A DNA stretch of 64,000 bases from Clostridiaceae bacterium (GTDB lineage: Bacteria; Bacillota; Clostridia; Lachnospirales; Lachnospiraceae): assembly GCA_902363735.1 (NCBI GenBank), contig CABJBA010000005.1, positions 124,001-188,000 of the forward strand. Direction: 5' to 3'. Shown here piece by piece: positions 17,117 to 25,813 of the stretch (the stretch's first letter is position 1; each line of letters opens with the position of its first letter). The translations under genes were made by a program, and so were the position numbers. The notes under the pieces were generated by a model. That model saw only the letters and a program-made list of their open reading frames with translations, searched no databases and was not told the origin of the DNA.

Positions 17117-17530
17117 ATGCTGATACTGAAAAAAGATGATTATGATAAGCTGTTAAAGCATTGTCAGGAAGGGCTTCCCAATGAGGCCTGCGGCCTGATT
17201 GCAGGCCGCAGAGACGGAGAGGTCAAAACCATTGAAAAGGTGTATCTTCTCTCCAATGTAGATGAGAGCAGAGAACATTTTACCATGGACCCAAGAGAGC
17301 AGTTTGCTGCGGTAAAGGATGCCCGTAAAAACAATCTGGAGCTGCTGGGCAATTTCCACTCTCACCCGGAAACCCCATCCAGACCATCAGAGGAGGACAA
17401 ACGTCTTGCTCATGATTCTGCCAGTGAATATATGATTCTGTCGCTGATGGAGGAAGAAAATCCGGTTCTCAATTCGTTTCATATTGATAAGGATAAAAAC
17501 GTAAGCAGAAATGAAATAAAAGTAATTTAA
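17117..17530 (+). CDS. JAMM/MPN metalloprotease, Mov34 family (HcyD-like)
   Basis: 137 aa. The complete zinc site is visible: Glu23 in NEACGL and the JAMM motif His81-Ser-His83-x7-Ser91-x2-Asp94. Bacterial homologues encoded with ThiS-like carriers (Mec+, HcyD) cut residues from the carrier tail or release the amino-acid product from the carrier. Here it is the natural enzyme to remove Ala-Phe from the carrier encoded at 16088 and/or to release homocysteine. It is the last gene of the metY operon and ends at a strong terminator. Confidence 0.85.
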   Translation: MLILKKDDYDKLLKHCQEGLPNEACGLIAGRRDGEVKTIEKVYLLSNVDESREHFTMDPREQFAAVKDARKNNLELLGNFHSHPETPSRPSEEDKRLAHDSASEYMILSLMEEENPVLNSFHIDKDKNVSRNEIKVI

Positions 17531-17533
17531 TGA

Positions 17534-17579
17534 AATCAAGCGCCAAAAGCTTTTTTCTGCTTTTGGCGCTTGATTATTT
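17534..17579. terminator. Bidirectional terminator between the metY operon and the LysR gene
   Basis: Perfect 17-bp arms AATCAAGCGCCAAAAGC and GCTTTTGGCGCTTGATT with a T-rich loop and tails. The right arm reaches into the stop codon of the convergent LysR gene. Confidence 0.9.
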
Positions 17580-18440
17580 TATTAATTCAATAAAATTGAT
17601 GATATCGGGATTTAAGTATTTGTTCTGGTGATAGATGATGCGGTACTCCCGTTTAAATTCGACTCCTTTTATCTTTAATGGAATCAGGCTGCTGCTGCGG
17701 ATAAATTCTGTCAACATCCTCTCGGGAAGGATAGAGATTCCCAGGTTAGCCATAACCCCGTTGATAATAGCCGTTGTGCTGGTGCTTTCCAGCGCAGGCT
17801 TTAAGATAAAGTCCCGTACCATAAGGGTGGATTCTGCCAGTTCTCTGGTTCCGCTGTTTCTTTCCCTCAGGAGAAAGGCTTCCTCCCTCAAATCTTCAAG
17901 GGTCACCATTCCTTTAGAAGCCAGAGGGTTCAGGGGACTGCAGACCAGAACCAGCCTGTCATTTGTGAAAGGTTCTGCCATGATCTTATCGGAGTGGATA
18001 GAGCCTTCAATTAAAGCCAGATCCAGATTGTTTTCCAGCAGCATTTTTTCAATTATGTCTGAGCTGTCGATCTTTATATAGGGCATGGGAGCATGAAAGG
18101 TTTCCATGTAAGTTTTTATGTATCCGGGCATCAGACAGGTTCCTATGCTGATGCTGGAGCCGATCCGCAGGGGAGAAGGCCGTTTTTGTTTTTTAAAGTC
18201 ACTGTCCATTTCCTGATAAAGGGCTGTTATGTGGGAGGCATATTCATATAAATGATGGGCTTCATTTGTCTTTTGTATGCCCCGGCCCATGCGTTCAAAG
18301 AGTCTGACATGGTATTGGTTTTCCAGCTCCTTAATGGCAGCACTGACCGCAGGTTGGCTTAATTCCAGCTTTTTCGCTGCAGCAGTAACGCTTTCCTCTT
18401 TGTATACGGTAACAAAAATTATTAATGTTTTAATGGACAT
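17574..18440 (-). CDS. LysR-family transcriptional regulator of sulfur assimilation (CysB/CysR-like role)
   Basis: 288 aa from the ATG at 18440, 5 bp after an AGGAGG site; upstream in-frame starts would add 22 hydrophobic residues unrelated to the family. The N-terminal HTH (about 1-60) contains FVTVYKEESVTAAAKKLELSQPAVS, and the effector domain follows (about 85-288). It lies between the homocysteine operon and the sulfate transport operon. A T-N11-A palindrome occurs at its own promoter and at three further promoters of the island, as expected for an autoregulated LysR protein. The effector may be O-acetylserine, O-acetylhomoserine or sulfide; the sequence does not say. Confidence 0.85.
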   Translation of the reverse strand: MSIKTLIIFVTVYKEESVTAAAKKLELSQPAVSAAIKELENQYHVRLFERMGRGIQKTNEAHHLYEYASHITALYQEMDSDFKKQKRPSPLRIGSSISIGTCLMPGYIKTYMETFHAPMPYIKIDSSDIIEKMLLENNLDLALIEGSIHSDKIMAEPFTNDRLVLVCSPLNPLASKGMVTLEDLREEAFLLRERNSGTRELAESTLMVRDFILKPALESTSTTAIINGVMANLGISILPERMLTEFIRSSSLIPLKIKGVEFKREYRIIYHQNKYLNPDIINFIELIK

Positions 18441-18459
18441 AAAAACCTCCTGGATAATA

Positions 18460-18492
18460 CATATAAACATTAAGGAAATGTATGTAATATAA
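18460..18492 (-). promoter_or_regulatory. Sulfur-regulon operator copy 2 (LysR gene leader)
   Basis: On the plus strand CATATAAACATT, a 9-bp spacer, then TATGTAATATAA. The left arm differs by one base from the other copies; the right arm keeps the first five bases. It covers the expected transcription start of the LysR gene, the usual place for autorepression. Confidence 0.5.
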
Positions 18493-18496
18493 AAGA

Positions 18497-18525
18497 ATTT
18501 TATCACATACCATTGAAAAATACAA
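18497..18525 (-). promoter_or_regulatory. Promoter of the LysR gene
   Basis: Read on the minus strand: TTGTAT (18525-18520), 17-bp spacer, TAAAAT (18502-18497). Confidence 0.55.
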
Positions 18526-18527
18526 TA

Positions 18528-18546
18528 ACATATATTATTTATATGT
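18528..18546. promoter_or_regulatory. 19-bp palindrome in the LysR/LacI divergent region
   Basis: ACATATA - TTATT - TATATGT, perfect arms with a 5-bp centre. It shares the CATATA half-site with the 12-9-12 operators but not their spacing, so it could be an activator site for either regulator. Confidence 0.4.
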
Positions 18547-18602
18547 AAATAGGAAATAAATAATAAAAGCTAGAATTGATTTTCAAATATATACATGTTC
18601 TG

Positions 18603-18631
18603 TTGACATTTAATAGGAATAATGTTAAACT
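18603..18631 (+). promoter_or_regulatory. Promoter of the LacI-type gene and sulfate transport operon
   Basis: TTGACA 18603-18608, 17-bp spacer, TAAACT 18626-18631. Operator copy 3 begins 6 bp downstream of the -10 box. Confidence 0.6.
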
Positions 18632-18637
18632 CACTAC

Positions 18638-18670
18638 CATATAAACATATTTATTAAGTATGTTTATATG
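18638..18670 (+). promoter_or_regulatory. Sulfur-regulon operator copy 3 (perfect 12-9-12 inverted repeat)
   Basis: CATATAAACATA - TTTATTAAG - TATGTTTATATG; the arms are exact reverse complements. It overlaps or follows the expected transcription start, which would block transcription if bound, in contrast with copies 1 and 4 that straddle the -35 box. Confidence 0.7.
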
Positions 18671-18706
18671 TAAGCAAAATTATTGAAATTGGGAGGAGGT
18701 GATTCC

Positions 18707-19783
18707 TTGTCCATTAAACAAATTGCAGAAAAAGCAGGAGTATCCCCGGCTACTGTTTCCAGGGTATTGAATACCCCTAATTATAAATGCTCTTCTCCGG
18801 AGCTCCGGGATAAAATATGGAAGATTGCCATGGATTTGAATTATACGCCCAATGAGTCTGCCCGGAATTTGAAAAAGGGACAGGTAAACGCGTGGGAAAA
18901 AACACATTATATTCAGGTAATCGTAACCAGAACCAATCAGGGAGGCACTGACCCTTTTTATACAGAACTATTACACGTGATTGAAAGTGAGATCCACAGG
19001 AATTTTTGTATTTTATCCAGCGTATTGTACATGCCGGTTTTTTCTGACAGCTGCGATAACAGGATTATGAACTGGGATAATGTGATAGGAAAGATGAAGG
19101 AAGAGGCAGGAGAAACATGTGACGGGTTGATTATAATTGGAAAATGTAATAAAGATGCACTTTTAAGATTGCGGGCAGCATATCCCAATCTTGTTTCTGT
19201 CAATCGGAATTCTACAAATTATGAAATAGATGAGATACTGTGCGATGGATATAAAATAGCAGTCACGGCAGTAGGACATCTGATCAGTCTGGGACATCGT
19301 AAAATCGGATATGTGGGGAACTGTCATGAGGAAGCCAGATATCAGGGGTATATACATACTTTAAGTAAAAATAACATCAGAATAGAACCGGATTATGTAA
19401 TTGAAACCGAACAAACGGAAAGAGAAGGCTATGAATGTATGCAGCGGTGGCTGCAGTCAGACCGTTGTCCAACAGGAATTTACTGTGCCAATGATATTAC
19501 TGCGGTAGGAATGCTTAAGTGTCTGCAGAAAAATAAGAAGCGGTATTTCGTGCCATCTGTTATTTCCAGTGATGACATTGAATGTGCACAGGATACAAAA
19601 CCTATGCTTACGACTGTAAATCTTCCAAAGGAAGATATGGGCAGGTTTGCATTGTATCTTTTGCTGGACCGGATTAAGGGAGGACATAAGGGAGTAATTC
19701 GAATAGAACTGGAAGGAAAGCTGATGATCCGTAACAGCTGTGTGCCCGTAGGAGAGAGCTATTGGAGTGATTATAGTATTTAG
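18707..19783 (+). CDS. LacI/GalR-family transcriptional regulator
   Basis: 358 aa from the TTG at 18707 after a very strong GGAGGAGGTGA site; an alternative TTG at 18683 would precede that site. The N-terminal LacI HTH is SIKQIAEKAGVSPATVSRVLN (about 2-22), followed by a hinge and a periplasmic-binding-like effector domain, ending in a typical DDI...TTVNLPKEDMGRFA region. LacI proteins usually sense sugars; its presence directly upstream of cysT, in the same direction and with 38 bp between, is unusual for sulfate uptake. It may repress the sulfate transport operon, or connect it to carbon supply. Confidence 0.82.
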   Translation: MSIKQIAEKAGVSPATVSRVLNTPNYKCSSPELRDKIWKIAMDLNYTPNESARNLKKGQVNAWEKTHYIQVIVTRTNQGGTDPFYTELLHVIESEIHRNFCILSSVLYMPVFSDSCDNRIMNWDNVIGKMKEEAGETCDGLIIIGKCNKDALLRLRAAYPNLVSVNRNSTNYEIDEILCDGYKIAVTAVGHLISLGHRKIGYVGNCHEEARYQGYIHTLSKNNIRIEPDYVIETEQTEREGYECMQRWLQSDRCPTGIYCANDITAVGMLKCLQKNKKRYFVPSVISSDDIECAQDTKPMLTTVNLPKEDMGRFALYLLLDRIKGGHKGVIRIELEGKLMIRNSCVPVGESYWSDYSI

Positions 19784-19821
19784 CGTAGAAACAAAAAGTA
19801 TAACATTGAGGAGCCGGTGAA

Positions 19822-20670
19822 ATGAAAAAAGCAGCAAAGAAAAGAAAGAAGAAAAGGGTAATACCGGGATTTGGAATATCACTTGGAATTACAGTCAGTA
19901 TGCTGGGATTTATCGTATTAATTCCGCTTTGCTCTCTGGTGATTTTTTCTGCAAATTTATCCTTTGGGGAGTTTGTCCAGGTAATTACAAGACCAAGGGT
20001 TTTGTCCAGCTATTATGTGAGTTTTAAGACAGCTTTTATCGCAGCAGTTATTGATGCGGTTATGGGGATGATTATGGCATGGGTATTGGTTCGCTATGAG
20101 TTTCCGGGTAAAAAAATCATGAATGGAATTATTGAACTGCCTTTTGCTCTGCCAACGGCAGTAGCAGGTATTTCACTTACTCACTTAACGACTGCAAATG
20201 GTTGGATTGGAAGCATTTTTGATGGATTTGGCATTAAAATTGCATACACAAGGATCGGTATAACCGTTGCTTTAGTGTTTATTGGTATTCCATTTGTTGT
20301 AAGAGCTGTGCAGCCAGTGTTGGAGAAGATTGACATACAGTACGAGGAAGCTGCCAATATTTTGGGTGCTAATCCGAGGCAGACCATGATGCACGTGATT
20401 TTCCCGGAAATTCTCCCGGCGTTGATCGGCGGTTTTACCTTATCTTTTGCAAGAGGCTTAGGCGAATATGGCAGCGTTGTTTTTATTGCAGGGAATCAGC
20501 CGTATAAGACCGAAATTGCCCCGCTTATGATTATGTCTGAATTACAGGAATATGATTATGCCAGTGCTACCTCAATTGCTCTTGTCATGCTACTTGTGGC
20601 GTTTATTATTTTGTTTGTGAATGCGTTATTGCAAAGCAGAACCTCAAAAATTATCAGTGGTATCTCATAA
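19822..20670 (+). CDS. cysT: Sulfate/thiosulfate ABC transporter permease CysT
   Basis: 282 aa after a basic N-terminus (KKAAKKRKKKR). About six membrane helices and the binding-protein-dependent permease motif EEAANILGANPRQTMMHVIFPEI near 175-197, with the sulfate-type ending RGLGEYGSVVFIAGN. It forms the membrane channel with CysW, which starts 23 bp downstream. Order cysT-cysW-cysA-sbp is the common one apart from the position of the binding protein. Confidence 0.88.
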   Translation: MKKAAKKRKKKRVIPGFGISLGITVSMLGFIVLIPLCSLVIFSANLSFGEFVQVITRPRVLSSYYVSFKTAFIAAVIDAVMGMIMAWVLVRYEFPGKKIMNGIIELPFALPTAVAGISLTHLTTANGWIGSIFDGFGIKIAYTRIGITVALVFIGIPFVVRAVQPVLEKIDIQYEEAANILGANPRQTMMHVIFPEILPALIGGFTLSFARGLGEYGSVVFIAGNQPYKTEIAPLMIMSELQEYDYASATSIALVMLLVAFIILFVNALLQSRTSKIISGIS

Positions 20671-20693
20671 GATATAAACAAGGAGAAGCAATT

Positions 20694-21530
20694 ATGGAGA
20701 TTAGAAAAAACAGCGGACCAGTCAAATGGATTTTTATCGGAATTAGTGTTTTATTTCTAGTGACAATGTTAATCCTGCCGCTTATCTATGTAATGTCCAC
20801 AGCATTCAGTGAAGGAATATCAGCATTCAGCCATACCGTAAAAGACAAATATGCTCTTAAGGCAATTTGGCTGACTGTAAAGGTAACACTGATTACTCTG
20901 GGTATTAATATAGTATTCGGACTGTTTGCATCATGGAGTATCACACGATTCCAGTTTTATGGAAAAAAAGTAGTTTCAACTTTAATTGATCTGCCCCTTA
21001 CGGTATCTCCCATTATTGCCGGTTTAATCTATGTGTTGACCTTTGGGCGGCAAAGTTTTTTATATCCACTTCTGCAGGAGGCTAATATTACTATTATATT
21101 TGCAGTTCCTGGCATTGTACTGGCAACCATTTTTGTTACATTTCCGTTTGTTTCCAGAGAAATCATCCCTGTTTTGAATTCAATTGGTACGGATGAAGAA
21201 GAAGCGGCAGCTTTAATGGGAGCAAATGGGTTTACCATTTTTTTTGAAATTACCCTGCCTCATATCAAATGGGCTTTACTGTATGGAATCGTCCTCTGTG
21301 CAGCAAGAGCAATGGGAGAATTTGGGGCTGTGTCTGTTTTATCCGGGCACCTTAGAGGAAAAACAAACACAATGCCGTTATATATCGAACTGCTTTATCA
21401 AGGCTATGATTTTACGGGGGCCTTTGCGGTGTCAGCGATTCTTGTGTTTATGGCCGTTGTTATTTTGATTTTGCGCAGTATATTGGAAAGTAAAGGGAAG
21501 GGAAGTATTGAAAATGGAAAACCAGAATGA
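20694..21530 (+). CDS. cysW: Sulfate ABC transporter permease CysW
   Basis: 278 aa with about six membrane helices and the coupling motif DEEEAAALMGANGFTIFFEITLP near 165-187, followed by ARAMGEFGAVSVLSG, diagnostic of CysW. It pairs with CysT. The last 17 bp overlap the beginning of cysA. Confidence 0.88.
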   Translation: MEIRKNSGPVKWIFIGISVLFLVTMLILPLIYVMSTAFSEGISAFSHTVKDKYALKAIWLTVKVTLITLGINIVFGLFASWSITRFQFYGKKVVSTLIDLPLTVSPIIAGLIYVLTFGRQSFLYPLLQEANITIIFAVPGIVLATIFVTFPFVSREIIPVLNSIGTDEEEAAALMGANGFTIFFEITLPHIKWALLYGIVLCAARAMGEFGAVSVLSGHLRGKTNTMPLYIELLYQGYDFTGAFAVSAILVFMAVVILILRSILESKGKGSIENGKPE

Positions 21531-22596
21531 AAATTATATTAAGCTGAGTAATATTAACAAGTTTTTTGGACAATACAAAGCCTCAGATGATGTTAGTTTT
21601 GAAATAAAAAAAGGAAGACTAGTAGCACTCTTAGGCCCCAGCGGAAGCGGAAAAACTACCATACTCCGGATGATCGCAGGTCTTGAAACTGCTGACTCCG
21701 GAGACATCTACATTGATGGTAAACTGGTTAATGATGTGGAGGCAAGTAAGCGCGGAATTGGATTTGTATTCCAAAATTATGCCCTGTTTCGCTATAAGAC
21801 AGTGTATGATAACATTGCGTTCGGACTCAAAGTAAATAAATGGGAAAAGGGAGAAATTAAGGCCCGTGTAGAAGAATTGATAGAATTAGTTGGTTTAAAG
21901 GGATTAGAAAAAAGATATCCCAACCAATTATCAGGCGGTCAGCGTCAAAGAGTTGCATTTGCAAGAGCACTTGCTCCCAATCCGGCTGTTTTGCTGCTTG
22001 ATGAACCTTTTGCAGCCATTGATGCGAAAGTAAGACAGGAGTTACGGAGCTGGCTTCGTGAGATGATTGATAAGGTGGGGATAACCAGTATTTTCGTTAC
22101 TCATGACCAGGAAGAAGCAATTGAAGTAGCAGATGAAATCATCATAACAAATATGGGAAGGGTGGAGCAGATCGGTTCTCCTCAGGAAATCTACCGTAAT
22201 CCAAGGACAGCTTTTGCTGCTGAGTTTATGGGACAGCCAACGAAGATTGGCCAGATTAACCAGCTGAAGGGATTTGAGCAGCTGGCAGATTCCACTCATG
22301 CAATCCTACGGCCCGAAAATATTGCAGTCACTAAACTGTCGGAACGTGTGAAGTACAGTTCTTCGGTAGAAGAGGGTATCATTGATAGGATTTTATTCAG
22401 AGGAAAAGAAATCGAACTGACCGTGAGAGTCAATGATAATGTACTGAAGGGAACACGGCAGATCGAAGCGGTTCCCATTGTAAAAGGAGAAAAAGTGAAT
22501 GTCTGTGTCTTCCGTGCGTTTACATATGAAGATGCTGGTTTTGTCCGGCCTGTCTGGAATGCAAATATTGAGGCCGAGGAATCAGTAGTTATTTAA
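21514..22596 (+). CDS. cysA: Sulfate ABC transporter ATP-binding protein CysA
   Basis: 360 aa from ATG 21514 (GGAAG 8 bp upstream); a TTG two codons earlier is the alternative. Walker A GPSGSGKTT near 40, signature LSGGQRQRVAFARAL, Walker B VLLLDEPFAAID, and switch His in FVTHDQEEA are all canonical. The C-terminal 120 residues form the TOBE-like regulatory domain of CysA/MalK ATPases. It energises sulfate and probably thiosulfate import through CysT/CysW. Confidence 0.9.
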   Translation: MENQNENYIKLSNINKFFGQYKASDDVSFEIKKGRLVALLGPSGSGKTTILRMIAGLETADSGDIYIDGKLVNDVEASKRGIGFVFQNYALFRYKTVYDNIAFGLKVNKWEKGEIKARVEELIELVGLKGLEKRYPNQLSGGQRQRVAFARALAPNPAVLLLDEPFAAIDAKVRQELRSWLREMIDKVGITSIFVTHDQEEAIEVADEIIITNMGRVEQIGSPQEIYRNPRTAFAAEFMGQPTKIGQINQLKGFEQLADSTHAILRPENIAVTKLSERVKYSSSVEEGIIDRILFRGKEIELTVRVNDNVLKGTRQIEAVPIVKGEKVNVCVFRAFTYEDAGFVRPVWNANIEAEESVVI

Positions 22597-22758
22597 TTGA
22601 AAGGTTTTCCGGAAGGTCAGCGGCTGATAACGATTTCATAAAACTTGTTTTTGTAGTGAAATAACCTTTGAAATATTGGAAAAAGAGGCTGTTTTAACAG
22701 GTGTTTTGGGGATAAATGAATACGTTTTCAGATTTGTGGTTTGAAACAAAAAGAAAAA

Positions 22759-22781
22759 TTTGTTAACATTCATTTAACAAA
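22759..22781 (+). promoter_or_regulatory. Inverted repeat ahead of the sulfate-binding protein gene
   Basis: TTTGTTAA - CATTCAT - TTAACAAA, perfect 8-bp arms, 20 bp before the ribosome site of the binding-protein gene. It stands in a 217-bp gap after cysA and may be an operator or an RNA stem that sets separate expression of the binding protein. Confidence 0.4.
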
Positions 22782-22813
22782 AACCCAATATACAAAATAA
22801 AGAGGAGAAGTTT

Positions 22814-23923
22814 ATGAAAAAAAATTTAATATCAGCATTAATCATTGGAGTATTGAGTTTCAGCCTTGCCGGCTGCGGGGCATCAAAAAATACACCAGAG
22901 AATACAACGGCTTCAGCAGGAACAAAAGTAACGGAAGCAAATAAGCAGGAAGCGGTTGAGATTACCAACGTATCCTATGATCCCACCAGGGAACTGTACA
23001 CCTTCTATAATGAATTATTTGCAGAATACTGGAAAGACAAGACAGGGCAGGAAGTAGATATTGTTCAGTCTCACGGCGGATCTGGTAAACAGGCACTTGA
23101 GGTTGCCAATGGACTTGAAGCAGATGTGGTTACCTTAGCACTTGAAGGCGACATAGATGCTGTTGTAAATGCGGGTTTAATTGAACCTGGTTATACAAGC
23201 GAATTTGATTTAGACAGTTCACCATATACATCGACAATTGTTTTTCTGGTAAGAAAAGGAAATCCAAAAAACATTCAGGATTGGGATGATTTATTGGAAG
23301 AGGGAGTAGGAGTCATTACTCCAAACCCGAAAACCTCAGGCGGTGCAAGGTGGAACTACCTTGCAGCATGGTATTACTTTGAAAATCAAGGATTGGCTGA
23401 GAATGAGATTACTGAAAATATCAAGAAGTTATATTCAAATGTTCTGGTACTTGACTCTGGGGCAAGAGGGTCAACAACAACCTTTACGGAGAACGGACAG
23501 GGAGATGTACTTCTTGCATGGGAAAACGAGGCGTTTCTGTCCCTGAAGGAAGATCCGGGTTCCTATGAAATTGTTGTTCCATCCGTATCGATTCTTTGCC
23601 AGCCAACAGTTGCAATCGTAGATGAGATTGTAGATAAGCGTGGAACGAGGGATGTTGCAACAGAGTACTTAAGTTATCTGTATTCCGACGAAGCACAGAA
23701 GCTTGAAGCAGCAAATTTTTACCGCCCATCAAATCAGGATATTTTGAACAGCTATAAATATGCAGCAGAAACCAATACAATTACAGAGCTTCCCACTGAC
23801 GGAAAATGGATTATCACAAATGTTAATTTGACAGATATCGGCCACTTTGGGGGTTGGAGTGAAACCATGAAAAAGCATTTTGTAGATGGTGGTTTATTTG
23901 ACAGTGTTTACGAAGTAAAATAG
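22814..23923 (+). CDS. Sulfate-binding lipoprotein of the ABC importer (Sbp/CysP)
   Basis: 369 aa. Lipobox SLAGC with Cys21, a short linker, then the sulfate/tungstate-type binding fold. The DPTRELYTFYNELF segment near 57-70, the SHGGSGKQ motif near 93-100 and NPKTSGGARWNYLAAW near 172-187 are typical of Sbp/CysP. It captures sulfate outside the cell for CysTWA. It ends the operon and has its own short leader with an inverted repeat. Confidence 0.9.
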   Translation: MKKNLISALIIGVLSFSLAGCGASKNTPENTTASAGTKVTEANKQEAVEITNVSYDPTRELYTFYNELFAEYWKDKTGQEVDIVQSHGGSGKQALEVANGLEADVVTLALEGDIDAVVNAGLIEPGYTSEFDLDSSPYTSTIVFLVRKGNPKNIQDWDDLLEEGVGVITPNPKTSGGARWNYLAAWYYFENQGLAENEITENIKKLYSNVLVLDSGARGSTTTFTENGQGDVLLAWENEAFLSLKEDPGSYEIVVPSVSILCQPTVAIVDEIVDKRGTRDVATEYLSYLYSDEAQKLEAANFYRPSNQDILNSYKYAAETNTITELPTDGKWIITNVNLTDIGHFGGWSETMKKHFVDGGLFDSVYEVK

Positions 23924-23952
23924 CAGTACAAAATAAATATCAGGAATAATTA

Positions 23953-23991
23953 AGAGTGGATTATACAGAAATGTGTGGTCTGCTCTTTTTA
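23953..23991 (+). terminator. Terminator after the sulfate-binding protein gene
   Basis: AGAGTGGA pairs with TCTGCTCT through two G-T wobbles, followed by TTTTT. Confidence 0.5.
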
Positions 23992-24030
23992 TGATATGTT
24001 TCTATTGATTCATAACTTTTTCAGGAATAA

Positions 24031-24063
24031 CATATAAACATATTGACAAACTATGTTAATAGG
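24031..24063 (+). promoter_or_regulatory. Sulfur-regulon operator copy 4 (aprA promoter)
   Basis: CATATAAACATA - TTGACAAAC - TATGTTAATAGG. The left arm is identical to copies 1 and 3, the spacer differs from copy 1 by one base and again contains the -35 box. Confidence 0.65.
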
Positions 24064-24071
24064 GATAAAAT
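24043..24071 (+). promoter_or_regulatory. Sigma-A promoter of the apr-cysDN operon
   Basis: TTGACA 24043-24048, 17-bp spacer, TAAAAT 24066-24071, arranged like the metY promoter. Confidence 0.75.
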
Positions 24072-24115
24072 AACAATACATAAAATCAACAGGGTTTGAA
24101 AGCAGGGGACTGAAT

Positions 24116-25813
24116 ATGAGTGAAAAAATAATACATGAGATTATCACCGCAGATGTGCTCATCATAGGAGGCGGTACAGCAGGCTGCTACGGAGCTCTGA
24201 CACTCAGCAGGAATTCAGATTTAAAGGTGGTCATTGCTGAGAAAGCCAATATAAAAAGAAGCGGCTGTCTTGCAGCCGGTGTCAACGCCATTAACGCATA
24301 CATCGTAGAGGGAAGAACCCCTCAGGATTATGCGGACTATGCAGCAAAGGATGCAGGGGGAATTGTCAGACATGATTTGCTTTTATCAGCGGCAGAGCGG
24401 TTTAACCAGGTGACTGCTGAGATGGAAAAGCTGGGGCTGGTGATATTAAAAGATGAAAAAGGAAGATATGCTGCAAGAGGAAACCGGAACATAAAAATCA
24501 ACGGTGAAAATTTCAAGCCAATACTGGCAAAGGCCGTCCATGCTGCAAAGAATGTGACGGTTTTAAACAATGTGAATATAACAGATTTGCTGGTTCATGA
24601 CAACCGGGTGGAAGGAGCCGTAGGTTTTCATATGACAGAAAATACAGCCTATGAAATCCGGGCCAGAGCAGTTTTAGTATCAACCGGAGGAGCAGCCGGC
24701 CTGTATAAGCCCAATAATCCGGGTTTTTCACGCCATAAGATGTGGTATCCTCCTTTTAACACCGGAGCAGGTTATGCCATGGGAATCCGCGGGGGAGCAG
24801 AGATGACTTCTTTTGAAATGCGCTTCATTGCCCTGCGGTGCAAAGATACCATTGCCCCCACCGGAACAATTGCCCAGGGGGTAGGGGCAAAACAGGTCAA
24901 TTCCAGGGGAGAGGTTTATGAGGAAAAGTACGGTCTTACCACAAGTGAGAGGGTTTATGGAACCGTAAAGGAAAACCAGCTTGGAAACGGGCCGTGTTAT
25001 CTTCAGACCAAAGGAATCAGCCGGGAAAAGGATGAAGAACTTTTAAGAGCCTATTTAAATATGGCTCCCAGCCAGACCTTGAGGTGGATTGAAAGCGGAA
25101 AAAATCCAGGCGAAGACGATGTGGAAATAGCAGGAACAGAGCCATATATTGTAGGCGGACACACGGCCAGCGGCTACTGGGTCAATACCAGCAGGGAAAC
25201 CACGGTCAAAGGCCTGTATGCGGCAGGTGATGTGGCAGGAGGATGTCCTCAGAAGTATGTGACCGGAGCTCTTGCTGAGGGAGAGATTGCAGCCATGGAT
25301 ATGATCAGGAAGCTGGGAAAGGAAAACATTGACAGAGAGATTCCAGCTGCTGTCAGCCAATATGCAAAAGAAAAGATTAAAGAGTATGAAACAATATTAA
25401 ATAATCCTCTTTCCCGCTTCTCCCAGGAAGCCCTGGAAGAAGCCATGCAAAAGACTATGGATGAATATGCAGGCGGAATTTCGGTTAATTACCAGTTTAA
25501 CGAAAAGCAACTGAAGATGGCTGATGAGAACATCACCCGGCTGCTGAAACTGGCAGAGCATATGAACGCTTCTGACATGCATGAGTTGATGTTCGTATAC
25601 GAACTGAGAGAACGGCTGGAGGTGTGCCGGTCTGTAATCGCCCATCTGTTTTACCGTAAAGAAACCAGATGGCATTCCTTTAATGAAAACCTGGATTACA
25701 GGGAGCCCCGGGAGGAATATTTCGGATATGTGAATTCAAAGCTTGTAAATGGAGAACTTAGCCTGAGCTTAAAAAGCATTGTGAGGGAGGCGGAGTATGA
25801 GCATCAGAATTGA
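24116..25813 (+). CDS. aprA: Adenylylsulfate (APS) reductase alpha subunit, FAD flavoprotein
   Basis: 565 aa of the fumarate reductase/AprA flavoprotein family. The FAD-binding VLIIGGGTAGCYGAL is at about 14-28, followed by IKRSGCLAAGVNAIN, a region characteristic of AprA, and a second FAD contact with GLYAAGDVAGG near 370. It reduces APS to sulfite and AMP with electrons from the small subunit that follows (17-bp overlap). AprAB is best known from dissimilatory sulfate reducers; here it stands with transport, ATP sulfurylase and homocysteine genes, with no qmo or dsr genes in view, so an assimilatory role is likely. Confidence 0.88.
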   Translation: MSEKIIHEIITADVLIIGGGTAGCYGALTLSRNSDLKVVIAEKANIKRSGCLAAGVNAINAYIVEGRTPQDYADYAAKDAGGIVRHDLLLSAAERFNQVTAEMEKLGLVILKDEKGRYAARGNRNIKINGENFKPILAKAVHAAKNVTVLNNVNITDLLVHDNRVEGAVGFHMTENTAYEIRARAVLVSTGGAAGLYKPNNPGFSRHKMWYPPFNTGAGYAMGIRGGAEMTSFEMRFIALRCKDTIAPTGTIAQGVGAKQVNSRGEVYEEKYGLTTSERVYGTVKENQLGNGPCYLQTKGISREKDEELLRAYLNMAPSQTLRWIESGKNPGEDDVEIAGTEPYIVGGHTASGYWVNTSRETTVKGLYAAGDVAGGCPQKYVTGALAEGEIAAMDMIRKLGKENIDREIPAAVSQYAKEKIKEYETILNNPLSRFSQEALEEAMQKTMDEYAGGISVNYQFNEKQLKMADENITRLLKLAEHMNASDMHELMFVYELRERLEVCRSVIAHLFYRKETRWHSFNENLDYREPREEYFGYVNSKLVNGELSLSLKSIVREAEYEHQN

